Positions 53,499-64,000 of a stretch of 64,000 nt of DNA are shown here, piece by piece. Location of the stretch: NCBI RefSeq assembly GCF_050003625.1, contig NC_134397.1, positions 274,468,070 to 274,532,069 of the forward strand. Reading direction: 5' to 3'. Made by a program: the position numbers and the translations under genes. The DNA comes from Haematobia irritans (lineage: Eukaryota; Arthropoda; Insecta; Diptera; Muscidae). Below the pieces are notes generated by a model that had not been told where the DNA came from, did not search any database, and saw nothing but the letters and a program-made list of their open reading frames with translations. Position 1 is the first letter of the stretch, and the number at the start of each line of letters is the position of its first letter.

Positions 53499-55027
53499 TT
53501 ATGTAGCTCATAAAACTCCTGCGCTTTTCAAAATACGAATAAGATAAAGTATAAATTCCCAAAAACTCGTTCACAATATTAAATCGAATAGCTTCCTTTA
53601 AGTAGATCTTCAGATTAGATTACAAAAAATAGTGAAATAAATGTAGGTAAGTTTGAAAAGCTAAACGTTTTTGACGATCTTGGGCCAGTATTTTATATTA
53701 TTGTGAAAAATGTATTTTAATCGCAATATGGCTATTTACAAAATGATAAAATATGTACAGCCCTTAATACGCCAATATATAACAAGTTACCTTGCCTGTT
53801 CACTTTGGAGGAAAAAAGGAGGATCTCAAGTATGACGGTTGACATCTTCTTAGATTACAAAGAAGTAGATGTTGAAAAAGTTTCGGAAAATTTTATTTTC
53901 TCCAGTCCTGTAAAAAAAAGTTTTGTGGTCGTTATACATTTTTTAAAGTTGGAAGAAACAACAAGTATGACGCGGCCAAGTCGAGAGAATAAAATGAACT
54001 GAGCAGCAGCGAAGAGTACTTTTCTCGCCAAGTGGAGATATGTTCTTTTTTTCATCGATTGCCTTCGAGAAGTATCACAGCCTAATTATAATGACGCCCT
54101 ATGAATGTTTTTTAATAGATGGAACAGAAAGACGCTGTCTTGCTGGATAGAAATATTTTAATGATAGAGTTGGTATTTGATGTTAACTTAATTCAATCTT
54201 CAAATTGAAAACATCCAAAAGAGACTACAAAAAAAAAATAAAAATTTTGTTTGACGGTTTTTAACGTTACTATTATTGGACTATTGCATGGTCATCGCTG
54301 CTTACTCCAGGCCTTGAGAAAGTGTATTTTTCAGACGGGTTAAAAACTTATCGCAGTGCCAACTGTGTGGAATTAAAAGGAGACAATGTTTCTAAAAATA
54401 CATCGCTACAATGTTTGTGTTTTTTTGTTATACTAAATACTTTTTGGACCACTTCGGTATTATTTTTCGAATAATGTATTACTTCATTTAATTCTGTTAT
54501 TGAGAACTCTATATGAAGCCAGTGTCCTTCAGCGATTATAAATTTCTCGAATATATGTTCTGATTTCGACGTCATCATTTCACATTTCATATTTTTTATT
54601 ATCTAGAAAACTAAACCGTAAATGAAAAGTACAGTTTAACAACTTAAAAGATATACACAAAAAATTATTTAGTCTAATCAAAGATCGATACAACTAAATA
54701 AATACTATAACAACAAAAAAAAAGTATTTATATATATGTAGGAGGAGTGGTGTATGTATGAAACTAAATTGCTCAAAACTAAGAGTAAACGTAAAAACAA
54801 AAAAGCGTATTTCTCCTTGAAGAAGTAGTCGGGACATGCATTTTGCAAAATAAACTGGCATTTTACATCATCATATATGTATGTAGTATAAGATTTAATT
54901 TGATTTTTGTTGCTGAGAGAAATAAATGTAAACAATATGGATGTTTTTTCAAGGTTCAATCCTTTGTGTGTTGGTAGGTTGATTGGTTGTGGTGTTTGTA
55001 TTTGTATTGTTGATCGTTGTTTCTCTT
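53499..55027. other. Tail-to-tail intergenic region of IntS5 and Lkb1
   Basis: Contains both 3' ends. The IntS5 poly(A) signal is near 53636; a minus-strand AATAAA at 54595-54600 could serve Lkb1, which would give a 430-bp 3' UTR. No gene between them; small frames at 53805-54002 and 54348-54590 have no family features. Confidence 0.6.
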
Positions 55028-57644
55028 CTAAGAAGGTCGACAATTTGATAATTTTCGCACCGATATACAGGAAGTTAATTTTTTTGCTCGTCTTTTCAAT
55101 GATGAGGACTTTTTCTCTTTTGTATGATGAGAAGCGGAATTGGAACATGACTGTGCATTATGATAACCACTAGTGGAAGCGGACATGGTTGCATACGAAT
55201 TATGCTGTTGTTGGGCTTTAATTTCGGCTGCTGCCTTTGCCGCTTTACGAGCCAATTCCTCTGGAAAAAAAATATTTATTTTTTCTATAAAAAAATTATA
55301 TAAAAAAAATTAATTACGGTTTAGATCATGTTCGGTGAAATAAACTTCTTCCAAATCTCGTTCGGTCTCATAGTGGTAAGCATCTAGATAAGGCAGTACT
55401 GTGGAACGGCGATATTTATCACCTTTCAATGGCGGAATGGGTATCGGTGGTCCATTTTCTTCGGGAGCCGAGATAAACCAACTGAAAAAATATTAATTTG
55501 TGTTGCAAAATTAATTTAAGCTTTAGTTGTTGTTCATATCGAATAGTAACATAAACTTTAATTAACATAACCATAAATTTTCAATACATTGCGCCTAGTA
55601 CAAGTACAAAATTAAATAATCAGGAGAGTAGCATTTCTTTTATAGAATTTATAGTTGTTTTTTTTTTGGAATTCAAAAGTCGAGTTCTGTAAATGCTAAA
55701 CAAAACCTTCAAGATTTTTTTTACCATTTCCAACCAAATTAACTTGTCGAATTAAACATACGGTTAAAATGTAAACCTGTATTATTTAGAAAAGTGTGAT
55801 CGGTCATCTGATCTAGAGGATGAAGTTAGCCTAAAGGTTGGTGGTTGCATTTTTGGTTGGTTATGTAATTATATATTTGTACAGAGACGATCTTAGTATC
55901 CACATGAAGTTGACCCAGGGAAGTGATATGTAGACACAGCGTCGCTATTTCGACACGACATTCTGACAATTATAAACGCTATTTCTTTGTACCCTTTCAA
56001 ATCATCGAATTCGATTCGTCAATTAAAATAGTTAATCATTTGGATTTACACCAATGTTCATCTATAATATCGGCTAAATTCGGAAATATACTCTAAATTT
56101 AATTCCAAATTGGCGATTTTAGAAACCGTTCTCAATTTATTTGCAATTTGTGATATAGTCAATGCATAGTCTATAAACTTTACCATTCTTAGTTTTAAAT
56201 TGTGTGTCACAAAGCTTCAGTGAATGCATTATTTAAAAACAAATCTTATCAACATTGGTAAACTTACGGATCTTGTCTTATTTGTTGTATACTGTAGCGT
56301 TTTTGAGGGTCTTCTTGAAGCATTCCTAGTATCAAAACTGCGAGGTTATGGTCCAATTTATACAACCAATCGGGAACTTCCCACTGTGCCCGTCCAATGC
56401 TTTCCAAGAGGCGATATATATTATCACCTTCAAACGGATACAAGCCGGTACACAAATTATAACTGAAAGAAAATAGTTGCATTATATGGAAACTATATGA
56501 TTAGGTTACTGTTATATTTACAGTGTGACACCGCTACTCCAAATGTCAACTTTAGAACCTGAAAATGATTCTAATCCATTGGCAATTTCTGGAGGTTGAA
56601 ATGCCGGTGAGCCTTGACCAGTTGTACAAGTATCATCTGGTGCGAATAATTCTAATTGTTCGGCTACACCAAAGTCTGATATTTTTAATGTCTGGTCCAG
56701 AGTTAGCAACAAATTGCCAGGTTTAATGTCTTTATGTATGACACGCATGCCATGCAAGTACTCTAGTCCATTTATTAATTGTCGGAAATAACAATGGGCT
56801 TGAAATAACGGTATTTTCTTCTCCGGGGCACTATCCAACATTTCCTGCAAAACATAAAAGTTAATAACCGGTTTATTCATCTATCGTACAAATATTACTC
56901 ACTTGTAATCCCCCGACACAATACTCCATAATTAGATACATTTTTTGTTTTTCATCGTTGTACAAAACGTCCAACAAGGCCACTACATTTTTGTGTTTCA
57001 ATTGTTTTAATAATTGGATTTCCCTTTGCACATTTTGCTCTCCGTTTGGTATGCGTTTCAACTTGCGTTTGGTCAAAATTTTTACGGCTCTTCGGCAAAG
57101 ATTCTCGGAATCCAGAACTTCTTTTACTTTGCCATACGAACCCTCTCCCAACACGTCCCCCATTACATATTTGCCCACCATTTTGATGTTCTTCTTTTTC
57201 TGTTGATAGATAATCTCCGCACTATCCACTCTGTTGAACATGTTACCAATGTCCAAAGTGGCGAGGTCTAGAGTATCAATATCTTCGTCATCCAACCATG
57301 TCACCTGATGATGTTGCTGTTGCTCGCTGTTGATCATTTGTTCGAAAAAAAAAAAATAAATGTACAATGAAAAGGTCTCCTAAATGTGAAAACAAATACC
57401 TATTTCGGAGATATTCTGCAGCTTCGTCACCGATCAAAAATCTCTGCTGGGTATCGTCATCTTCGGCGCCATTGGGATAGGAATCTAGATGGAACTTAGT
57501 ATTGGCCAATATTACTTTGGTTTTATTACTCCCATCGTCTGCTAATGATATTTCTCCTATTTGATTTTCGTCGTAGCTTACAGCCTGTTGGTGATGACCT
57601 GTTACTTGCACATCCATGACGACATGAGCGCTGGTAACAGTCAT
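55028..57644 (-). CDS. Lkb1: Serine/threonine kinase Lkb1 (STK11)
   Basis: Minus-strand coding exons: 57644-57400, 57326-56903, 56844-56522, 56462-56268, 55481-55318, 55260-55028; 1584 nt, 527 aa, in frame. The kinase domain starts about residue 122: glycine loop GEGSYGKV, lysine in RRAVKIL, catalytic loop [13 protein letters not shown] in [11 protein letters not shown], substrate-site block [13 protein letters not shown], ending near IRQDPWF. A tail follows with a PKA/RSK-type site RKLS and C-terminal NCRPS, matching the RRLSACKQQ end of human LKB1, with a cysteine four from the end (a possible prenylation site, though R-P is unusual there). The N-terminal ~120 residues are fly-specific. Lkb1 with STRAD and Mo25 phosphorylates AMPK-family kinases in energy and polarity control. 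Fly Lkb1 is ~567 aa, so this one is slightly shorter. Confidence 0.95.
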
Positions 57645-57861
57645 TTGTTTAGTGTTCTTTATTTCAATGCTCCTCTGTTGTTCAACAACTTTAAATTTAG
57701 TTTATTATTTAAATAAATATGATCATTTTATGAATGAAAGCCATCAGCAGTTCCTTCTATTAGTGTTGGGAAAGTAACGAGTATTTGATTGCAAGTACTC
57801 GTTACTGACTAATCTTTTGAGTACTCGTTACAGTTAAATGAGTACTAAATATCTACAATTA
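57645..57861 (-). promoter_or_regulatory. Upstream region of Lkb1 with AGTACTCGTTAC repeats
   Basis: Within 220 bp of the ATG there are two direct AGTACTCGTTAC words (57794-57805, 57820-57831) and a facing GTAACGAGTA (57774-57783). Element F copy 2 begins at 57862. Whether the repeats are promoter elements or a scrap of another transposon is open. Confidence 0.5.
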
Positions 57862-58992
57862 AAGGCCGGTATGCACCTCTAGCGAAAAATTTCATTCCCA
57901 TAAGAAATGCATTGCTATTTATGCTAACGAAATTTTCGGTAGCGTTCAATTTCGTAAGTTGGTACGCACCTCTAATGAAAATAACAGGGTTGTCAAAAGC
58001 ATATTTTGGCAGCAAACATTTAATTTATTACAATCATTGTGTGCGTAAAAGTTTTAAAAGGTCTGTAAATAATAAACAATTTATTTGAGGAATATTTGGA
58101 ACATATATTAACAATTTTTAAAAGCGATTAGCTGGTTTACAATTTGTGTACACATCCCTGTTTTTTGTTGTAGACTTAAATAAATTGTTGCTACCGAAAA
58201 TTTCGCTAGACCCTGCCAACATTTTTTGAATTTGGGGACTCTTTTGAGAATCCCCACTACGTCGAAAACAATCATATACGACATCAAAAACTCGTCGGAA
58301 AAGCGCCGTCACTATTGAGAAGTTGTACCACGCCAAGTTACTACAAAAATGTTTCGCATGAGTGCAATTATTAGGTGCCTTTATAGATCAATTTAGAACG
58401 ACGCCAATAAGGGACCCTCCAAACAATCAGAAAAAGTGCTTTTTAAGATAGTTGTAAAAGAATCATTGTGGTCGAGTAAAACACGTTTGTTTAGATATTT
58501 ATTAATTTGATTAAACATTTACAAATTCTTAAAAATATAACATTTATACCACTATCACATTACATTTAACATAATTTTTGGCATTAATGATGATGTTGAG
58601 TTACAAGTAGCGAGTTACATGTTGCTGCGTCTATCAACCAGTGTTTTTATTCCATGGAGGCAGCGTGTCTGTAAAATATCTGAAAAACAATCACTTTATT
58701 CCATTTGGAAAATCACCAAATTGTTCACCAATATACCTTTCACAATTTTAAGCGTATAATCTATGTTTTCAGAACTTTATTTTCGTTTTTATTTAATTAA
58801 AATATAACAAGCTGGTTGCGCTTGGCGTTTCACAAAAAAATGGCCTTTTTAACAGTAGGGATGGCAAATTACTTGCATGTACTTTTTGATGTACCTTTTC
58901 ATGATGGTTGAAGTGACATTTACGAGTCTGTGGTAACGATGACGTTGAAATGGAACTTTGAAATGCTGGCAGGGGAGGTGCATACCGGCCTT
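57862..58992. mobile_element. Foldback element F, copy 2 (half-palindrome with nested element E)
   Basis: TA-flanked (57860-57861, 58993-58994). It has the full left arm (57862 to about 58190), then a short return CTACCGAAAATTTCGCTAG, then element E1 (58211-58974), then the short right end GAGGTGCATACCGGCCTT. Without E1 it would be a 366-bp copy with one long arm and a stub, the mirror image of 62834-63198. Confidence 0.88.
58211..58974 (+). mobile_element. TIR element E, copy 1, nested in element F
   Basis: 764 bp with termini CCCTGCCAACATTTTTTGAA and the complement of CCCTGCCAGCATTTCAAAG. GA lies on both sides, a 2-bp duplication. A copy in opposite orientation is at 59156-60853, so the two form a large inverted repeat. 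No transposase frame. Confidence 0.88.
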
Positions 58993-58994
58993 TA

Positions 58995-59155
58995 GGAGGA
59001 CATTTCTGGTAAGTATAAGTCTATGAATTATAATTTTATGTTTATAAAAACTGTAATATGTACGTATTGGTTGGCAAATAATTCGGTTGAGGCAATGAAT
59101 TTGTTTTCTAGGTGTAGTTAGTAGATATGGAAAAGGATAGATTATCCATCCATTA
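58995..59155. other. Spacer between the two E copies
   Basis: About 160 bp of AT-rich sequence between element F copy 2 and E copy 2; nothing recognised. Confidence 0.5.
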
Positions 59156-59250
59156 CCCTGCCAGCATTTCAAAGTTCCATTTCAACCTCATCGTTACCAC
59201 AGACTCGTAAATGTCACTTCAACCATCATGAAAAGGTACATCAAAAAGTA

Positions 59251-60183
59251 AAGGGTGATTTGTTAAGAGCTTGATAACTTTTTTTTAAAAAAAAACGCAT
59301 AAAATTTGCAAAATCTCATCGGTTCTTTATTTGAAACGTTAGATTGGTCCATGACATTTACTTTTTGAAGATAATTTCATTTAAATGTTGACCGCGGCTG
59401 CGTCTTAGGTGGTCCATTCGGAAAGTCCAATTTTGGGCAACTTTTTCGAGCATTTCGGCCGGAATAGCCCGAATTTCTTCGGAAATGTTGTCTTCCAAAG
59501 CTGGAATAGTTGCTGGCTTATTTCTGTAGACTTTAGACTTGACGTAGCCCCACAAAATATAGTCTAAAGGCGTCAAATCGCATGATCTTGGTGGCCAACT
59601 TACCGGTCCATTTCTTGAGATGAATTGTTCTCCGAAGTTTTCCCTCAAAATGGCCATAGAATCGCGAGCTGTGTGGCATGTAGCGCCATCTTGTTGAAAC
59701 CACATGTCAACCAAGTTCAGTTCTTCCATTTTTGGCAACAAAAAGTTTGTTAGCATCGAACGATAGCGATCGCCATTCACCGTAACGTTGCGTCCAACAG
59801 CATCTTTGAAAAAATACGGTCCAATGATTCCACCAGCGTACAAACCACACCAAACAGTGCATTTTTCGGGATGCATGGGCAGTTCTTGAACGGCTTCTGG
59901 TTGCTCTTCACTCCAAATGCGGCAATTTTGCTTATTTACGTAGCCATTCAACCAGAAATGAGCCTCATCGCTGAACAAAATTTGTCGATAAACACATTTC
60001 GAACCGAACACTGATTTTGGTAATAAAATTCAATGATTTGCAAGCGTTGCTCGTTAGTAAGTCTATTCATGATGAAATGTCAAAGCATACTGAGCATCTT
60101 TCTCTTTGACACCATGTCTGAAATCCCACGTGATCTGTCAAATACTAATGCATGAAAATCCTAACCTCAAAATAATCACCCTT
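59251..60183 (-). mobile_element. Tc1/mariner-superfamily transposon, internally deleted copy 2
   Basis: 933 bp, TIRs AAGGGTGATT / AATCACCCTT, TA on both sides (59249-59250, 60184-60185). Nearly identical to 46958-47883 but with a different internal deletion junction next to CAAAATCAGTG, and with the six bases that copy 1 lacks. Confidence 0.94.
59358..60011 (-). pseudogene. Mariner-family transposase, catalytic half only (copy 2)
   Basis: 217 codons with the three acid blocks FSDEAHF, FQQDGATCH and SCDLTPLDY; by my count 36 residues lie between the second and third acids. The N-terminal DNA-binding domain is missing: the first codons of the original gene (MNRLTNEQ...) remain upstream at about 60070 but the join is out of frame. 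Confidence 0.9.
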
Positions 60184-60855
60184 TACATGCAAGTAATTTG
60201 CCATCCCTACTGTTAAAAAAGCCATTTTTTGTGAAACGCCAAGCGCAACCAGCTTGTTATATTTTAATTAAATAAAAACGAAAATAAAGTTCTTAAAACA
60301 TAGATTATACGCTTAAAATTGTGAAAGGTATATTGGTGAACAATTTGGTGATTTTCCAAATGGAATAAAGTGATTGTTTTTCAGATATTTTACAGACACG
60401 CTGCCTCCACGGAATAAAAACACTGGTTGATAGACGCAGCAACATGTAACTCACTACTTGTAACTCAACATCATCATTAATGCCAAAAATTATGTTAAAT
60501 GTAATGTGATAGTGGTATAAATGTTATATTTTTAAGAATTTGTAAATGTTTAATCAAATTAATAAATATCTAAACAAACGTGTTTTACTCGACCACAATG
60601 ATTCTTTTACAACTATCTTAAAATGCACTTTTTCTGATTGTTTGGAGGGTCCCTTATTGGCGTCGTTCTAAATTGATCTATAAAGGCACCTAATAATTGC
60701 ACTCATGCGAAACATTTTTGTAGTAACTTGGCGTGGTACAACTTCTCAATAGTGACGGCGCTTTTCCGACGAGTTTTTGATGTCGTATATGATTGTTTTC
60801 GACGTAGTGGGGATTCTCAAAAGAGTCCCCAAATTCAAAAAATGTTGGCAGGGTA

Positions 60856-61384
60856 GTTGCACTTTGAAAGATTTGTGGAAAATTTCATCGATCAGCTTCT
60901 GAATGCTTCCAAAAATGTACCATCCAAAGATATTAGTTTTCTGCAAATAAATATGCGTTTAAAGACTTCTTTAACTTTTCATTCCATTTTAACTTACCAA
61001 ATAATATAATTTCAAATAATTTCCAAACAATTTCCGTATTTTTATATTTCTACGCGGCATAAAGATGTTTTGAAAACCACAAAATTCGAGTCGTAGCCAT
61101 CAAATTGTGATCGAAATGAAGGATCAGTGTTTGCCCTACCTATAGCCCTATAGTGTCGTCGAATGGTTCCATAACATAGATCAACAAATAAAATGGGATA
61201 AATGCATACATGTTAAATGTTACCGCTTTCAAGGTACCACATTTATGCAGGATGGAGGATGCATCCTTAGTTCATATATCCGTTCAGATTTAGAAATTTG
61301 TCAATAGTTTCTAAGTTTCTTCCTGCCACAAATGATGAACCAAAATCGAAGGATAAAGGATTTGGTGTCAGGGGAAGGTCATAA
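60856..61384. other. Gene-free stretch
   Basis: No supported gene, RNA gene or complete element. Confidence 0.5.
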
Positions 61385-61663
61385 GCGTAGGAAGGCCTCT
61401 GGGGAGGGGGCTTAGACCCCCCAGAAAAATTTTAGCCCCCCCCAGAATTTGAAAACCTATTTACGATTTTACATTTTTATAAAAATTAAACAAGTATATA
61501 CTCGTACAACGCACAAAGTTTCACTAAAGACTTTCATGCACAATCGAACTACTTGGGTCTGATATTTATGAAATAAAGCTGTGGTTGAACTTATGATTTA
61601 GTTGAATAAAAAATAGTAATTGATATTAAAACTATTCTTCCATAAATTAATATCTTAATAATA

Positions 61664-62158
61664 CTGCAAAAAAGCGTCGCCAAAAACGAAGTGAAAATGT
61701 TCTTTTTGGGTCTGGAAGTGGTACAAAATTGGCGGAGAAGCGATGAATGTAATTTGAACTTGTCATAGAACGAATGTCCACCGTTTCAACAACCGCTGCA
61801 ATGAATTTGCATCACTTCTTAAGGTATGATCTGAATTCAGTGTTTTGAATGTGAATTAAAAATTTTGTGATATTTTCCCAAATAAATAATTTTTATACTT
61901 TTTATGATTTTTAATGCATTCTAACGCTTGTTTGAAACGTTTTTTCAAATATTATCAATTTTTCTATAATGGATTTAGCATTTTTGTGGCAAAATTTGAA
62001 TAATTTGTACCATTTTATTTATTCTTAAACTTTTTTTAAACTATTTGAAAAAAGAAAACAAAAAATTACGCTTTAAAATATAAAAAAATGAAGTAAAAAA
62101 ACTTCCTGTGTAGTTAAAATAGTTAATTTCTTTGTGAGGACATTTTTGGAAGTGCATA
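61664..62158 (-). mobile_element. TIR element K, copy 2
   Basis: Reverse-orientation relative of 7412-7958: CTGCAAAAAAGCGTCGCC at the left, GAATTTGCATCACTTCTTAAGG, and AACTTCCTGTGTAGTTAAAAT near the right. Ends are damaged. Confidence 0.68.
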
Positions 62159-62400
62159 GAACTGGTACGGGACTAGTGCCTGGCCAGTCTCAGTTCTGAT
62201 TAAAACGTATGGAAGGGACCGTCCACTTTAACATGGGTTTGTCATTGACGGAGTAAACTTACATTTTAGGACGCGTCTTGGACTCAAAGGACATGTCCTG
62301 GGACAATTTAGCAGGAGCAACCCATAAACAGGTCCTCAGGAACCAGTCTCGGACAAACTCTTAGAAATCTCTTTCCATTTGGGCTCCTACTCGAACCCGA
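62159..62400. repeat. Dispersed repeat related to 27600-27850
   Basis: Shared words include GGTTTGTCATTG, GGACCG/GGACAGG and CAACCCATA in the same order; diverged. No open frame. Confidence 0.55.
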
Positions 62401-62833
62401 AATGAAAAAAAAAAACTTTTGAAATATCTCGAACAAAAGGTTATTCTGATAATTTTATTTCACTAAATGTGAAAATTGCAACTAACTGGAGCACAGGTAC
62501 CAGTTCTGTGATAGGTCCGTCAGTGGCAATTTGCACAAATTTCCCGCAGGGTACTTTTAGTTGCTTTATTATAAATTGATTGTCGTTATTTTGATGTCTA
62601 TTTTTTTATTCAATTTTATGAAATAAAATATTAGTTGAACCTATAAGTTCAGTCTATAAAGTTTTAGCTAGGGGGGCTATAGCCCCCCCTAGGAAAATTG
62701 TCTAGCTACGCTAATGGGGAAGGTTAAAAATTCGCTTTAAAAACAAAGACGATGATGATCAATTCAATGATGTTCTTTCCGCTCTGAAAAGTTGTTCCAC
62801 ATCCAGATATTTTTAATTTGATATTTATATTTA

Positions 62834-63198
62834 AAGGCCGGTATGCACCTCTAGCGAAATTTTCGGTAGCAAAAATTTATTTAAGTCTACAACAAAAAAC
62901 AGGGCTGTGTACACAAATTTTAAACCCGCTAATCGCTTTTAAAAATTGTTAATATATGTTCCAAATATTCCTCAAATAAATTGTTTATTATTTACAGACC
63001 TTTTAAAACTTCTACGCACACAATGATTGTAATTAATTAAATGTTTGCTGCCAAAATATGCTTTTGACAACCCTGTTATTTTCATTAGAGGTGCGTACCA
63101 GCTTACAAAATTGAACGCTACCGAAAATTTCGTTAGCATAAATAGCAATGCATTTCTTATGGGAATGAAATTTTTCGCTAGAGGTGCATACCGGCCTT
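62834..63198. mobile_element. Foldback element F, copy 3 (half-palindrome)
   Basis: A short left end (AAGGCCGGTATGCACCTCTAGCG, then TTTTCGGTAGC) is followed by a complete right arm. TA on the left (62832-62833); the right flank reads AA. It is the opposite half of the structure seen in copy 2. Confidence 0.88.
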
Positions 63199-64000
63199 AA
63201 GCCATTTAAAATTGTTCATTAATATGCAGGCAATTTGAAATAAAATACTCTGAGAAAATACTAATTTTACTCATACATATAAAATAGATACACATACATA
63301 ATACATAATACGTAAGTAAACAAAACAAATACTATCAAATAAAAAAATTCGAACCTGCAATAGGCGGTCAAACAAAAATTGACGCCTTTCAAAGTTTCTA
63401 TTTCTTTTTTAACAACGGTGCAAGGCATATTAATTAAAGGTAAAGTCACGAGCAAGCGTGTGTACCCCCCCATGATATTAATAATGTCAAAATAAGATCA
63501 CTCAAGTTTTGTTTGTATGTGTAGTGTTGTTGTGTTTGTGTATGTGTAGTGTTGTTGTATTGTTGAATGCACATATAAAACATCAACATTGTTGAATACT
63601 AAACGTAAACAAAGCCTTTGACAAGATGAATGTCGATATTAGTCACCTGATTGCATGACTTTACCTCTTTAATATGCCTTGACAACGGTGTTGCCATATG
63701 TTTTGTCTGAATGTCAAAATTAAACAGCTGATCCGATACGAAAGGTACGTTACGTAAAGATGGGTGCTATGTTCAATTTTCAAGCCGAAATGCAGCCTGT
63801 GTTCGTGGTTTCTTTCTTGAATAAATTAATTTCAAAAATTGAGTACTAAAAAAATAATAAGATCGTTTCCATCTATGATTTGACAAGACTTGATAAAAAA
63901 AATATTCGTCTTCATATATATATTTTACACTTTTAATTATGTGTTTTCACATATAAAGGTGAGTACTATGTTCGAGTTTTTCACCAAAACACTAAATTAA
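63199..64000. other. Gene-free end of the window with H-type termini
   Basis: GATGGGTGCTATGTTCAATTTTC at about 63758 and AAAGGTGAGTACTATGTTCG at 63956 resemble element H termini. A (GTGTAGTGTTGTTGT)-type duplication lies at 63518-63558. No gene. Confidence 0.5.

Larger units (their letters stand above)
59156..60853 (-). mobile_element. TIR element E, copy 2, split by a mariner
   Basis: Parts 59156-59250 and 60184-60853 form one E element in reverse orientation to copy 1, flanked by TA (59154-59155, 60854-60855). The mariner sits at the TA of CATGTACTTTTTG, which is intact in copy 1 near 58876. Apart from the insertion and scattered changes, the copies match well. Confidence 0.9.
61385..62716. 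mobile_element. Large TIR element with GGGGGGCT ends, carrying other repeats
   Basis: Left AAGCGTAGGAAGG...GGGGAGGGGGCTTAG and ACCCCCCAG words face right GCTAGGGGGGCTATAGCCCCCCC and GTCTAGCTACGCTAATG, in inverted sense. The poly-C/poly-G blocks stand out sharply from AT-rich surroundings. Element K copy 2 and the 62159-62400 repeat lie inside. No coding frame was recognised. Confidence 0.5.

Overview
This is a transposon-packed stretch of an insect nuclear genome, most likely a higher (calyptrate, muscid-like) fly. The reasons are AT-rich DNA, short introns with GT..AG borders, insect forms of three conserved genes, a hobo-type hAT MITE, tRNA-derived SINEs ending in CCTAAC repeats, GTCY-microsatellite repeats and a Ty3/Gypsy element. 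The species cannot be fixed from the sequence alone.

Three host genes are supported. (1) A GILT-type lysosomal thiol reductase lies on the minus strand (22469-36649): four coding exons, 244 aa, signal peptide alone on exon 1, and a 13.3 kb first intron full of repeats. (2) Integrator complex subunit 5 lies on the plus strand (48774-53498): nine coding exons giving 1012 aa. (3) The kinase Lkb1/STK11 lies on the minus strand (55028-57644): six coding exons, 527 aa. The last two are tail-to-tail. All splice junctions given here were read by hand and keep frame throughout.

Layout: 1-3579 is a homogeneous 598-bp tandem array cut by the window edge, followed by an inverted scrap of the same unit. 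3.6-22.4 kb is gene-free: a hobo-like MITE, a broken Penelope-like element with a hammerhead-like motif, GTCY repeats with a nested SINE and a nested pogo-like MITE, elements rich in CAAACATA, a decayed mariner and several SINE copies. 22.4-36.6 kb is the GILT gene; its intron holds an odd 650-bp CACG/CGTG array, a 2x115-bp duplication and more SINEs. 37.4-40.1 kb holds a 665-bp near-perfect palindrome and other TIR elements. 40164-46399 is a structurally complete Ty3/Gypsy retrotransposon on the minus strand: two 603-bp LTRs, ATAT target duplication, a Gag with an N-terminal SAP motif, and pol joined to gag through a -1 slippery heptamer TTTAAAC directly before the gag stop. It sits inside an older TIR element that a mariner-family element has also entered. 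57.8-60.9 kb is a second nest (palindromic element > TIR element, beside an inverted partner split by a mariner). The remainder is TIR elements to the window end.

The host genes are not functionally linked to one another: one acts in lysosomal or secreted thiol reduction, one in snRNA 3'-end processing and transcription attenuation, one in AMPK-family kinase activation. The main interest is the repeat architecture: a tandem array with an uninterrupted 58-codon frame in every unit, the CACG array, the retrotransposon frameshift site, full and half palindromic copies of one element, and two independently deleted mariner copies. Identity statements come from reading by eye, not from alignment software.
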